Shown: positions 16,344 through 25,516 of the stretch, piece after piece
Numbering within the stretch: the first letter of the stretch is position 1
Layout of the letters: every line of letters starts with the position of its first letter
Assembly (NCBI GenBank): GCA_034716235.1
Contig: JAYEHH010000019.1
Coordinates: forward strand, 20,340-84,339
Source of the DNA: M55B174 sp034716235
GTDB taxonomy: Bacteria; Patescibacteriota; Minisyncoccia; CAIUEV01; JAHKAQ01
DNA length: 64,000 nucleotides
Reading direction: 5' to 3'
Notes under the pieces: model-generated
Databases searched by the model: none
Seen by the model: the letters and a program-made list of their open reading frames with translations, nothing else
What the model was told of the DNA's origin: nothing
Translations under genes and position numbers: made by a program

Positions 16344-17115
16344 AATTTTATACCGCCCCTTCTTTAATGGGTTAGTGTTTTTCTATAAAGCGACCGGCGA
16401 CCTGGGAGTAGCGATTATTATAGTTACGACTTTGATTAAGCTTTTACTATTTCCTCTTTCCAAGAAGCAGTTAAATTCCCAACAAGAAATAAAAAAGATT
16501 CAACCCAAAATTAATGCGATAAAAGAAAAAAACAAAGGAAACAGAGAGGCTCAGAGTCGAGAAATGATGGAGCTATATAAAAAAGAAAAAATAAATCCAG
16601 CGTCAGGATGTTTACCTCTTTTAATTCAATTACCCATATTAATTGCTCTTTATAGGGTTTTTATTCCAGGTAAATCTTTATTTATTGACGGAGATCATCT
16701 TAGAGTTGCCATGGAAGTACTTTATTCTTTCCCCTACCTACAAAGTGTTACCGAAATTAAGAACACCTTTTTGGGTATTGTTGATTTAACCCAAAGAAGC
16801 ATTCCCATTGCTCTTATAAGTAGTGCTTTACAGTTTATTCAAACTAAAGCGCTGATTCCTAAGAAAAAAACAGAAAAGAAGAAAAAGGATGACGATAAAC
16901 AGCCAGCCTTCCAGGATGTTTTCAGTGGTCAAATGGTCTATATGATGCCCGCTATTACTTTCTTTTTTGGGATTAGTTTTCCCGCCGCCTTGCCTCTTTA
17001 TTGGAGTGTTAGTACCGCCATTACCATAGCCCAACAGCGATTTTTAAAAGGACAATTAAAAAAAGATTCTTCTGAAACTAAAACTCTATCCACTAAAAAA
17101 TCCACTAAAAACTAA
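16315..17115 (+). CDS. yidC: Membrane protein insertase YidC/Oxa1
   Basis: 266-aa insertase of the short, Gram-positive-like Oxa1 type that lacks the large periplasmic domain of proteobacterial YidC. Features: N-terminal helix region, TTLIKLLLFPLSKKQ followed by a long charged cytoplasmic hairpin (QEIKKIQPKINAIKEKNKGN), NPASGCLPLLIQLPILIALYRVF, and the last helices PAALPLYWSVSTAITIAQQ. A Lys-rich cytoplasmic loop near residue 185 and a Lys-rich tail may contact ribosomes. It closes the rpmH-rnpA-yidC group. Confidence 0.95.
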   Translation: MDIFINLFHEILYRPFFNGLVFFYKATGDLGVAIIIVTTLIKLLLFPLSKKQLNSQQEIKKIQPKINAIKEKNKGNREAQSREMMELYKKEKINPASGCLPLLIQLPILIALYRVFIPGKSLFIDGDHLRVAMEVLYSFPYLQSVTEIKNTFLGIVDLTQRSIPIALISSALQFIQTKALIPKKKTEKKKKDDDKQPAFQDVFSGQMVYMMPAITFFFGISFPAALPLYWSVSTAITIAQQRFLKGQLKKDSSETKTLSTKKSTKN

Positions 17116-17149
17116 ATATCGGTGGATAACTTGTGTTTTTTTAAAAAAT

Positions 17150-18571
17150 ATGTCAATTCCTCGCAAAATAGCCTTTAACACTATCTTTTCTTCTTCTACT
17201 AAGATAAGTTGGACATTTGTTTCCATAATAGCCCTTGGTTTAATAACCAGATATTTAGGGGCAGACGGCTTTGGTGAATATACAACCGTTCTGGCTTTTT
17301 TCTTTATGTTCTCTGCTATTAGTGATCTTGGCCTTAGTCAGATTGTTTTAAGAGAAATTTCCTACAAAAAAAGAGATACCAAAGAGAAACAAATTATTTC
17401 AACAGCTTTTACGCTAAGACTAACAGTTTCTCTTATTATAATTCTGGCATCTTTTGTTTTGGTTAGGTTTCTTCCCTATTCAGATAATATTAAAAATGGA
17501 ATAATCCTTTCATCTTTTGGTTTATTGTTTTCCTCTGGCTATCAAATATTGGTAACAGTTTTTCAGAAGAGATTACTTGTGTATCAAGTTTCTATAGCAG
17601 AATTAGTGGGAAGGGTTGCTAACTTAGCATGGGTGTTTACTTGTGTTCATTTTCAATTGGGACTTCTTTGGATTTTAGGAGGAATGCTTATTTCCTGGGC
17701 AAGCACTTTTTTGATTGTATTTATATTAGCTAGGATAAAAGTTAAATTTCATTTAGGGTTTAACTATCTAGGAATAAAAAAACTTTTAAAAAATGCACTA
17801 CCATTGGGAATTTCAGCGATTATTACCTTTATTTATTTTAGAGTAGATACAATCATGCTCTCTATAATGAAAGGTATTGGTGATGTAGGTATTTACGGAG
17901 CAGCCTATAAAATCATTGAGAATGTTGCCTATTTCCCAGCCATGTTTATGGGGTTAATTATGCCACTCTATGCTCGGTATATGTTTACTAACAAGAAAAA
18001 ATTTAAACGAGTAGCGTATCGAGCTTTTGACACCATTTCTTTTATCGCTATAGGAATTTCTTTTGGAATATTTGCCCTAGCACCTAAAATAATTACTCTT
18101 ATTGCAGGAGAAGGTTTTGAAGAATCTATTTTGGTTTTAAGAATTTTAGCCATTTCAATTTTAGGACTTTTTTATGCCCAATACTTTAATACTATTCTTA
18201 TTACAGCTAATCTACAGAAAAAATTGCTATTAATTTTTAGTATTTGCGCGGTTTTAAATATTTCTGCCAATATCATCTTTATTCCTCAATATTCATACTT
18301 AGCTGCTGGAACAATTTCATCACTTACAGAGCTTCTTGTGCCAATGTTAGCAGCTATTATGGTTATTAAGCACTGTCATTATTTTCCTAAAGTTTACGCT
18401 CTTTTAAAAATAATATTGGCCGGAATTTTAATGCTAGGATTCTTATTTATCTCTAAAAATTGGCCAATTTATCTACAGATTCCACTGGGAGGCGGAATTT
18501 ATCTAATGGCGACCTTTGCCCTAAAAGCTTTTTCTATAAGGGATTTTAAAAAAATAATTAAAGCAAATTGA
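17150..18571 (+). CDS. Polysaccharide flippase (Wzx/MATE-like)
   Basis: 473-aa membrane protein with about 12-14 hydrophobic helices. The start (FSSSTKISWTFVSIIALGLITRYLGADGFG) and the loop LGLSQIVLREISYKKR are typical of Wzx-type lipid-linked oligosaccharide flippases. Its stop overlaps the TTG start of the glycosyltransferase behind it (TTGA), and a polymerase follows, so this is a small surface-glycan operon. Which glycan is exported is not evident. Confidence 0.88.
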   Translation: MSIPRKIAFNTIFSSSTKISWTFVSIIALGLITRYLGADGFGEYTTVLAFFFMFSAISDLGLSQIVLREISYKKRDTKEKQIISTAFTLRLTVSLIIILASFVLVRFLPYSDNIKNGIILSSFGLLFSSGYQILVTVFQKRLLVYQVSIAELVGRVANLAWVFTCVHFQLGLLWILGGMLISWASTFLIVFILARIKVKFHLGFNYLGIKKLLKNALPLGISAIITFIYFRVDTIMLSIMKGIGDVGIYGAAYKIIENVAYFPAMFMGLIMPLYARYMFTNKKKFKRVAYRAFDTISFIAIGISFGIFALAPKIITLIAGEGFEESILVLRILAISILGLFYAQYFNTILITANLQKKLLLIFSICAVLNISANIIFIPQYSYLAAGTISSLTELLVPMLAAIMVIKHCHYFPKVYALLKIILAGILMLGFLFISKNWPIYLQIPLGGGIYLMATFALKAFSIRDFKKIIKAN

Positions 18572-19386
18572 ATTTAGCGATTATTATTGTTAATTTTAAC
18601 ACAGCCAAGCATCTAAAAAGGACGCTTTTAAGTATTTTAAGCAATAGAGAGTTTAGAAATGAAGAAATTATTGTTGTGGATAATGGTGAATTTTACGACA
18701 ATAAACGAATTTCTTTAAGAAAGCTACTTGCTGATTTACCACAGAAAACATTTAAGCTTTTAATCAATCATACCAACAAGGGTTTTGGTTATGCCTGCAA
18801 TCAGGCAGTAAAGGAAACAGATAAGCAAAATATTCTTTTTTTAAATCCAGATTGTTTAATCACCAGTAAGAATGTTAAAAAATTAATTACAACCCTAAAT
18901 TCATCAAAAAAAGTTGGTATGGTAGCTCCACGGCTTCTTAAGGAAAATAATAAAGACCAGCGCTGGAGTTTTGCTAATGAGCCTGATGTTTGGTCAAGGC
19001 TTTTTAATCCATTCAAAGAGATAACCGATCAATATTTATTGGCTCCGAATATTGCTAGCGTTGAATGGGTTAGTGGAGCTTGTTTAATAATAAAAAAAGA
19101 GGTATTTTTGGAAGTTAATGGGTTTGATGCTAATTTCTTTTTATATTTTGAAGATAGAGATTTATGTTTAAGGGCAAAAAATGCTGGATATCAGATCTTA
19201 CGTAATCAAAAAGCCGAAGCAACTCACCTAGAAAGTCAAAGTTTTATTGGATGGAGTGATAGAAAAAAATATTATTATCGCTCTCAGGATTATTTTTTTA
19301 AGAAGCATTATGGTTCACTGGCAACCAACTTAATGAAAATTCTTAGAGTTCCCTATTATGTTAAAAATATCTATTTTTCTAAATAA
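18568..19386 (+). CDS. Glycosyltransferase family 2
   Basis: 272-aa GT-A fold enzyme. N-terminal LAIIIVNFNTAKHLKRTLLS, the nucleotide-sugar site EEIIVVDNGE, the acceptor-side NKGFGYACNQAV and FLNPDC (Asp of the DxD-like site), then VEWVSGACLIIKKEVF and FFLYFEDRDLCLRAK, the rhamnosyltransferase-like signature. The start is TTG, overlapping the flippase stop. It overlaps the polymerase gene by 29 nt. Donor sugar unknown; rhamnose-type is a guess from the motif pattern. Confidence 0.9.
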   Translation: MNLAIIIVNFNTAKHLKRTLLSILSNREFRNEEIIVVDNGEFYDNKRISLRKLLADLPQKTFKLLINHTNKGFGYACNQAVKETDKQNILFLNPDCLITSKNVKKLITTLNSSKKVGMVAPRLLKENNKDQRWSFANEPDVWSRLFNPFKEITDQYLLAPNIASVEWVSGACLIIKKEVFLEVNGFDANFFLYFEDRDLCLRAKNAGYQILRNQKAEATHLESQSFIGWSDRKKYYYRSQDYFFKKHYGSLATNLMKILRVPYYVKNIYFSK

Positions 19387-20836
19387 ATTTTTCTTATTAG
19401 CCATTCTGTTGGCTGGTGGTGTAGGAGCAGGTATCGGTTTATATCCTGTTGAAACACTTATTCTAATTACACTTCTCTTAATTGGCTTATTAATCTTCTT
19501 TTTTCCAAGAACATCTTTAGTTTGGCTTGCTTTCCTTTTTCCATTCTTGCCCGCCTTAAATTTAGGCGCAGGTGTTGATTTGGCCAGTGGCCGAGTGTTG
19601 ATCTTGCTTTTATTTTTCAGTTGGTTAGCACATTCCTTGGCGAACAAATGTTTTAAAGTCCCTCTTAAGATTATGGGCTTATTGGTAATTTTGTTTTTAG
19701 TTTGGGTGGCAGGGTCTTATATTTATTCTCCAATCACCGAAAGAACTTTTCGTAAGTTATTGGTTTTTTATAGTATTTTCCCTTTATTCTTTATTGGCTA
19801 TGGGATGTTTATGGAATATGGAAAAAAGTTAGTCTTATCAGTTTTTAAGGCCGTTGCGGTAGGATCGATAGGAATTATTTTAATAGGAATAATACAATTT
19901 CTATCCCAATTTTTTTGGGGAGGTCAAACTGTTGCCGGTATTTATTCTAATTATATAGCTCCTTTTCTTTGGGGGAAAACGGTAGCAGTAACGGTAGCCA
20001 GTAATCCTAGTTGGTTTTTTGATGCTGGTTCTATTGATTTATTAAGAGCTTTTGCAACCTTTCCCGATCCCCACATGCTGAGTTACTTTCTAGCTTTTGC
20101 CATACCTCTCTTAGTGGGGATCGGCCTTTTCCAGAAAAAGAAAAAGCTAAAGATTTTATACCTAACCTCAGCCTTTATGGGATTAGTGGTTGAGTTACTA
20201 ACTTTTTCCAGAGGAGGATATTTAGGATTTTTCTCAGCTCTTACTTTTATTTTGACGATTTTATTCTTTAGCTCTTCAAATAAAAAATTATTAGTAGAAA
20301 TTGTAGGAGGAATAGGCGCTGGACTATTAGTGTTAGGAATAATTTTTCCAGTTAATCCCATTTTTCAAAGAGTTGGTTCTATTTTTAATACTTACGAGGG
20401 TTCCAATCAAGGAAGATTGGAAATTTGGGGAGAAGCTTTTAATCTTTTCAAAGATAGGCCATTGTTGGGAGTAGGTCTGGGAGCCTATTCTTACGAAGTA
20501 AGGCCAGCTGCCAATTATCGAGATCCAATTTATGCTCATAATCTATATTTAGAATTTTTAGCAGAAATTGGAATCCCAGGATTCATATTTTGGCTAGGAA
20601 TCATTGTTTCAGCTATCTGGATTTTCACTAAAAACTATTTAAAAAACAAAAAAAGCGAAATGGGGATAATTTCTTTCGCTTTAGGATCTTCTTTGGTTTG
20701 GTTTTCTGTCCATTCTCTTTTTGAAATGCCGGTTTATTCTCCAATTATACTCCCCTTGCTTGTCCTTACACTAGCTTTAGCTAGTTATCTGGAGGATAAT
20801 CTATCTGGTGGGTCGGCCACCTCTAGAAGCTTGTAG
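19358..20836 (+). CDS. O-antigen ligase/polymerase-type membrane protein (Wzy/WaaL family)
   Basis: 492 aa with about 12 hydrophobic helices. The family region is clear: QGRLEIWGEAFNLFKDRPLLG, then GLGAYSYE, and HNLYLEFLAEIGIPGFIFWL, which form the periplasmic loop with the conserved His and the following helix. It completes the flippase-glycosyltransferase-polymerase set. The last 36 nt overlap the convergent VirB4-like gene. A second family member lies at 33676-35154 on the opposite strand. Confidence 0.88.
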   Translation: MLKISIFLNKFFLLAILLAGGVGAGIGLYPVETLILITLLLIGLLIFFFPRTSLVWLAFLFPFLPALNLGAGVDLASGRVLILLLFFSWLAHSLANKCFKVPLKIMGLLVILFLVWVAGSYIYSPITERTFRKLLVFYSIFPLFFIGYGMFMEYGKKLVLSVFKAVAVGSIGIILIGIIQFLSQFFWGGQTVAGIYSNYIAPFLWGKTVAVTVASNPSWFFDAGSIDLLRAFATFPDPHMLSYFLAFAIPLLVGIGLFQKKKKLKILYLTSAFMGLVVELLTFSRGGYLGFFSALTFILTILFFSSSNKKLLVEIVGGIGAGLLVLGIIFPVNPIFQRVGSIFNTYEGSNQGRLEIWGEAFNLFKDRPLLGVGLGAYSYEVRPAANYRDPIYAHNLYLEFLAEIGIPGFIFWLGIIVSAIWIFTKNYLKNKKSEMGIISFALGSSLVWFSVHSLFEMPVYSPIILPLLVLTLALASYLEDNLSGGSATSRSL

Positions 20837-22639
20837 CTCCTTTTTAGCTTTAGCAATTTCTATTAACTGGGCTGGATCAGACGTGATGATTTGGTCTTCC
20901 GTATAAGAAGCAACCACTCTTATGGCAGCGTGTTTTAATCCAGCAAAGAAAATTCCTTCTCCTACCTTACTTTCTAGAAGCATAAATTTTTCCTGTTCAG
21001 TTAAATAAAACGTTTCACTTATCAGGTCTATAGATGCCGGAGATTGTCTTAATAAAAGCTGGATGGATGAGTTAGTAATAATAGGCTTGCCGTAGGGGGA
21101 GTTTATAAAATCTGAAATATCTTGAGTAATAGTGGTTAAACCAGTGAAATATTTACGGCAACGCTTGGCAATGCGAAACATAAAATTGCCAGCATCTTCA
21201 TGGGCCATCATTATCCATGCCTCATCAACAAACAAGAGGCGCTTTCTAAGATTGGAACGAATTTGATTCCAAACATATTGCAAAACTAGATACATAGCCA
21301 CCGGTCTTAGGATTTCTTCCATGTCGCGAATATTAAAAACTATCAATTGAGTATCCACTCTTACATTAGTAGTTTTATTTAGAAAGCCTGCAAAGGTTCC
21401 TTCAGTGTATTTTTCAAGACGAATAGCTAAGTCTTCTCCTCCGCTCATATTCCTTAAAACATCATATAAAAGAGACATGGTGGGAGGATTTTGAGAAGTC
21501 GTTTTAAAATTAGGAGAATCAGCGGTAATATCTTTTACGGCATAAGTTTCTCTAATGGCTCTATCTAGAATGGAATCTTCTTCGGGGGTAATATTCCCCA
21601 TAACAATCCTCATAAGCCCCAGAATATTTACAATTCCACTTCTTAAAATTTCTTCAGGGTCATCGTCGTCTTGCATTAAGGGTAAATCAAAGGGGTTAAT
21701 ATGATTAGGAGAAGTTAAAGATATTTTTACAAATGAGCCTCCAACCGCATTACAGAGATGCTTGTATTCATTTTCTGGGTCTATAATAATTACCTGAGTT
21801 CCAAACATTAAAGAGCGTAAAATTTCTAACTTAGCGGTGTATGATTTCCCAGCACCTGATTTAGCAAAAACTACCATATTGGCATTTTCCATCTTAAAAC
21901 GATCAAAAAGAACCAAGCTGTTATTGTGACGGTTTATTCCGTATAAAATACCATCATTAGAGCTTAAATTTGAAGAAGTAAACGGAAAAGAGGTTGACAG
22001 CGGAGAGGTGTTTAGGTTTGTTGAAGCATCTAACTCATCATTGGCTAGAGGTACAGTAGAAGCAAAACCTTGTTCCATTCTAAATACTGCCGGTTTTAAA
22101 TAAACTAAGCGAGCCTCTAAAATAGATTCAATAGAATTACAAAGATCATTTAATTCTTTTTCTGTTTTTCCATAGGCTGTAATATAAACTCCAAAGCGAA
22201 AGAAGCGTTCTACTCCTTGTTGAAGTCTGTCGCGTAAATCCTCAATATCCCGTAAAGAAGTTTCCAGAACAGGGTCTCTAATTTTTCCGGCTTGGGTTTC
22301 CAATGTCATTCTGGATTGTACCTGAGTAGCTGTTTTTCGAAGAGACTTTAAAATTACCCCAGTATCAACAGGATGAGTAAACATAGAAATGTCAAACATT
22401 CTATCCAGATTAATAATGGGAGAAAACCAGCCCGTTTGAAGGTAACGAGGATAAGCTATAATAAATAAAGTTTTAACAAATCTATTTCCCACTCTCAGCA
22501 TAGATGGAGAAACATTAAAAGATGCTGGAGCAATTAGGTCCTTAATAGTGGCTAGTCCTTGCAAGTAAGTCTTTTCAGCACTTAACTGCCCAGGAGCTGT
22601 CTTTGCTTTAGGCTTGTTGAAAGAAAAAAGTTTATTCAT
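20801..22639 (-). CDS. VirB4-like conjugation/secretion ATPase
   Basis: 612-aa ATPase of type IV secretion systems. The N-terminal part (residues ~20-200) is the ferredoxin-like membrane-interaction region, with MFTHPVDTG and ILEARLVYLKP. The motor has Walker A FAKSGAGKSYTAK near residue 257, IDPENEYKHL, and Walker B LLFVDEAWIMM near 470, then TTITQDISDF and the C-terminal SIQLLLRQSPASIDLI. It is the last gene of the minus-strand secretion operon and lies 20 nt behind a smaller protein with a VirB4-N-like domain. The N-terminus is shorter than in classical VirB4. Confidence 0.88.
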   Translation of the reverse strand: MNKLFSFNKPKAKTAPGQLSAEKTYLQGLATIKDLIAPASFNVSPSMLRVGNRFVKTLFIIAYPRYLQTGWFSPIINLDRMFDISMFTHPVDTGVILKSLRKTATQVQSRMTLETQAGKIRDPVLETSLRDIEDLRDRLQQGVERFFRFGVYITAYGKTEKELNDLCNSIESILEARLVYLKPAVFRMEQGFASTVPLANDELDASTNLNTSPLSTSFPFTSSNLSSNDGILYGINRHNNSLVLFDRFKMENANMVVFAKSGAGKSYTAKLEILRSLMFGTQVIIIDPENEYKHLCNAVGGSFVKISLTSPNHINPFDLPLMQDDDDPEEILRSGIVNILGLMRIVMGNITPEEDSILDRAIRETYAVKDITADSPNFKTTSQNPPTMSLLYDVLRNMSGGEDLAIRLEKYTEGTFAGFLNKTTNVRVDTQLIVFNIRDMEEILRPVAMYLVLQYVWNQIRSNLRKRLLFVDEAWIMMAHEDAGNFMFRIAKRCRKYFTGLTTITQDISDFINSPYGKPIITNSSIQLLLRQSPASIDLISETFYLTEQEKFMLLESKVGEGIFFAGLKHAAIRVVASYTEDQIITSDPAQLIEIAKAKKELQASRGGRPTR

Positions 22640-22659
22640 AGAGAATTAAAAATAAATAC

Positions 22660-23370
22660 TTAAGCATACAGTGAAGTGTTTACAGCCATTCCTTCGATAG
22701 GAGCCAATTCTAATCTTTCAATAGGTCCAGGATTATAAGTAGAATAATATAACTCGATTAATTCTTGGGTGTTTAAAATAGCCAATCTCAAGCCTGTTCC
22801 CGTTAATCCATTTTGAACAAGGTCCACTCGTTGCCACAGTTGGTCTTTGTAAACCTCCAAGCTTGCTAATCCTTTCTTTTTAGTAGCTTTATTAGGAGAG
22901 AATATCTCAAAGAAACGGTCTTTTAGTTTACCTTTCTGGTTCTCAACGGGTGAGAAAGGAACAACAATGTAAAAACTTTTATTTACAACATTAATAGTAA
23001 CCGCCATGTTGGCAATATATTGAATATAATCTTCCATTTGCAAATGAAGTAGCTCGTTGGTTTGCTCTCGAGATAATTTCTTTAGAGTATCAACATAATG
23101 CTTTAAGTTTATTTTACGAGAACTAATAAAAATCTGCAGAGGAAAATCTAAGGAGTTTAAAAAACTTTGATAGTGAGTAATAATAGCATCCTGTTCGTCG
23201 GTAGATTTGAGATCAAAATTTATAGAAGACACCATTAATACAGCCCTTAAGGCTCCATTTTTTAAAATTACCACTCCATCTTTTATCTGATCAATATCTA
23301 AAAACTGCTGAGTACTACCGGTAGCTTGTTTTTGTTTAATTAATTTTTTTGCATGCAGAGATTGACTCAT
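22660..23370 (-). CDS. TraC/VirB4 N-terminal-like protein
   Basis: 236 aa, no Walker motif. The pattern QFLDIDQIKDGVVILKNGAL followed by RAVLMVSSINFDLKS and LDFPLQIFISSRKINLKHY is like the extreme N-terminal domain of TraC/VirB4-type proteins. It precedes the ATPase gene by 20 nt. It may be a detached N-terminal module of VirB4 that docks the motor to the membrane channel; that is inference. No frameshift is needed to explain the split, since both genes have their own start regions. Confidence 0.7.
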   Translation of the reverse strand: MSQSLHAKKLIKQKQATGSTQQFLDIDQIKDGVVILKNGALRAVLMVSSINFDLKSTDEQDAIITHYQSFLNSLDFPLQIFISSRKINLKHYVDTLKKLSREQTNELLHLQMEDYIQYIANMAVTINVVNKSFYIVVPFSPVENQKGKLKDRFFEIFSPNKATKKKGLASLEVYKDQLWQRVDLVQNGLTGTGLRLAILNTQELIELYYSTYNPGPIERLELAPIEGMAVNTSLYA

Positions 23371-23428
23371 TTAAATATCTTTTGTATTTATTTTTAGGGA
23401 TTGTAAATATGCCGACGAGATTCTTTTT

Positions 23429-24013
23429 CTAATTACTCTCTCGATCTTTCTCTCTTTTCAGTTGTTGGTTGCGTTCTTTATTTCTTAAGCGTGCTCCTTT
23501 TGTGTTAGCTGTCTCTTCTTTAATAACATTTTTTGATTGGACCATCAAATTTTTAGAAGAAGACTTTTTGTTTTGAGTGGCTGAATTAAAAAATTGTTGA
23601 TCAGACATTTCTTGCTTACCATCAGCATCTAAAATATTGGCAATGTGTTCTACTTTTTGATGAGGAAACTCTTTTTTGGTAATAATAATTTCCATTTCTT
23701 CTTCCTTGTTTTTGTTTTTTGGATTGAATTGCTTTTTTCCTCTTTTCCAAATATAGCGTTTACCCTTGGTGCCATAAATAAGAATATGTCCTAAAAAAGA
23801 AACCAGACTTTGATTATAAGGACGGAAAAAAGCAAAAGCAGAAACTATTCCCATTACAAGTATAGCTATAACAATAAATAATGAAAGGTCAAAAATATGA
23901 TACAGAATAAGGAGTGAAACACCCCCTCCTAAAAGCCATAAAAATTGCTTCCCAGTTAAGGGACCGACAATGGTATCTTCTATATCTATATCTTTTGGAA
24001 TCTTAGATCTCAT
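23429..24013 (-). CDS. PrgI family membrane protein
   Basis: About 194 aa. It begins MRSKIPKDIDIEDTIVGPLT, the conserved PrgI start, followed by two closely spaced hydrophobic helices (FLWLLGGGVSLLILYHI and FIVIAILVMGIVSAFAFF) and a cytoplasmic tail rich in Lys, Asn and Gln. PrgI proteins accompany VirB4 in Gram-positive conjugation and in Patescibacterial secretion loci (VirB3-like place). The start at 24013 avoids an overlap with the upstream gene and fits the family; an in-frame ATG at 24046 would add 11 residues. The tail may be poorly ordered. Confidence 0.82.
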   Translation of the reverse strand: MRSKIPKDIDIEDTIVGPLTGKQFLWLLGGGVSLLILYHIFDLSLFIVIAILVMGIVSAFAFFRPYNQSLVSFLGHILIYGTKGKRYIWKRGKKQFNPKNKNKEEEMEIIITKKEFPHQKVEHIANILDADGKQEMSDQQFFNSATQNKKSSSKNLMVQSKNVIKEETANTKGARLRNKERNQQLKREKDRESN

Positions 24014-24020
24014 GGGTTGA

Positions 24021-25484
24021 TTAATTAAATAATATAATTCCTTCATTTTTAGTGATAGCGAGAGGAGTGTCTTTGTCGTGAGAGGTAATGATAGTTTCTA
24101 ATCGATGGCGTTCTTCTGTACTTAGATTCCTAGCATTAATTGACTTAAATAGAAACTCTTGTCGCTCATCCTCGGTATTTCCAGTTGCTCCAAATTGACT
24201 GCGGTAATCAAAAAGCCAGTTTTGAACAGTAGGAGAAACCTTTGTATCTCGTCCTAAAAGTGAAATTGGAGCTGAAGTTATGGGTTGATCAGCAACACGA
24301 GGATTAGTTTGAAGTGCTTGTTTGATTGTTTTTTGAATTGTTGAGCCATCTGATGGTTTTTTTAAAGGAACGGGTTGTAATCGTTTAGGAAAATTAACGC
24401 CTTGAGCTTCTGGTTTTGGAAGTGAAGAAGTTGACGGAACCGATGAGGTTGTTTGAGCTGATGCTGGCATCTGTCTTAACGGTTGTTGAGTGGGAGCCGG
24501 TGGTTGTTGAAATTTCTGTTGTTGCAGGACAGCTGACTGACTAACTGACTGGGCTGTTACTGGTTTAGAAGCTGTTGGCTGGAATGTTTGTTGAGGTATT
24601 TGCTGCGGAGTGGCTTGTTGATTAACTGATTTGGATGTAGCTTGCTGGGACAATGTTTGTTGAGATGGTTGCTGACGAGGTGGTGTAGTTTTCTGCTGAG
24701 TTGCGGCTTGTTGCCGAGGTGTTTGTTGAAATTGTTGCTGAGTTGCGACTTGTTGGCTAGATGCTTGTTGTTGAGGTAAAACGTTTTGTTGTGAAATACT
24801 CCCTGTTTGTTTAGCGGTTTTTGTTTCTTGAGCAACAACTTTGGCTAATTGTTTTTCTTGTTTATCTATTTTTTCTACCTCATCCATAATTTGTTTTATA
24901 GAAAATATTTTAGTTGATTCAAAAAGCAAAAGCAGTTCTTCTAAGATTTTTTTATCTGGCAAAGAAAGAGACTGGGCATTGATTGAATCGGTCATATATT
25001 TTCTAACGGCCATTTCGTTTTGTTTGTCCATGCCATATATCTGAACATAGTCTTTAAGCCAGTTGCCAATGGTTGGTCTAGCTTTAGGATTATCTCCTAT
25101 GGAAATAGATTGAGACCCCAATAGCTCTTCATTCTTAAGCATAGCATTAAGTATCCGAGGGACCGATTCATTCCACATAATAGTGGGTGAGGCAAGATAT
25201 TTTATCCGAAAAGCTTTTTTAAGACTAAATCCTTTACTATGAATTGGAATAAGAATGTTTTTAGTTAAAAGTTCTAGCTGATCTTTTTCAATTAAGGCAG
25301 GGAAAGCTACCCACTGCATTCTAATTTTTAACTCTTTGAGCCATTTTTCACTGAGACCTTCAGTTCCGGATTTACTGCTAAGTTTATTTAAAACATCAAG
25401 AGCAATTTCTGTTTCTTGATTTTCCCAAGCTATTAAACTAGAGTCTAATAATTTTTTTGTTTCGGGACTAAGATTGTTAGGCAT
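24021..25484 (-). CDS. Gln/Pro-rich linker protein with a duplicated small domain, secretion operon
   Basis: 487 aa. Not a recognised family. N-terminal ~135 residues look helical. A ~50-residue unit occurs twice: PTIGNWLKDYVQIYGMDKQN... (about residues 138-190) and PTVQNWLFDYRSQFGATGNT... (about 410-465), both ending in SINA(Q/R)(S/N)LS. Between them lies a ~190-residue Gln-, Pro-, Ser-, Thr-rich low-complexity linker. No signal peptide or membrane helix was seen, so it is probably cytoplasmic. It lies between the VirB6-like and PrgI genes. The repeated unit resembles a small helical adaptor; a scaffold role is inference. Confidence 0.65.
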   Translation of the reverse strand: MPNNLSPETKKLLDSSLIAWENQETEIALDVLNKLSSKSGTEGLSEKWLKELKIRMQWVAFPALIEKDQLELLTKNILIPIHSKGFSLKKAFRIKYLASPTIMWNESVPRILNAMLKNEELLGSQSISIGDNPKARPTIGNWLKDYVQIYGMDKQNEMAVRKYMTDSINAQSLSLPDKKILEELLLLFESTKIFSIKQIMDEVEKIDKQEKQLAKVVAQETKTAKQTGSISQQNVLPQQQASSQQVATQQQFQQTPRQQAATQQKTTPPRQQPSQQTLSQQATSKSVNQQATPQQIPQQTFQPTASKPVTAQSVSQSAVLQQQKFQQPPAPTQQPLRQMPASAQTTSSVPSTSSLPKPEAQGVNFPKRLQPVPLKKPSDGSTIQKTIKQALQTNPRVADQPITSAPISLLGRDTKVSPTVQNWLFDYRSQFGATGNTEDERQEFLFKSINARNLSTEERHRLETIITSHDKDTPLAITKNEGIILFN

Positions 25485-25516
25485 AATTAATATATTCTTG
25501 TTTATAAATGAGTAAA

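Noticed and set aside
18568..18571. TGA recoded as glycine (code 25)
   Set aside because: TGA here ends the flippase exactly at a coupled start, and conserved genes in the window need no TGA read-through.
22660..23370. VirB4 broken by a frameshift
   Set aside because: The downstream gene has its own start and a complete VirB4 layout; the two parts are separated by a 20-nt gap with a stop, and the upstream product ends cleanly.
24557..24838. Open frame inside the Gln-rich gene, minus strand, other phase
   Set aside because: It is the Gln-codon-rich stretch read out of phase; the frame in use continues on both sides with matching domain copies.
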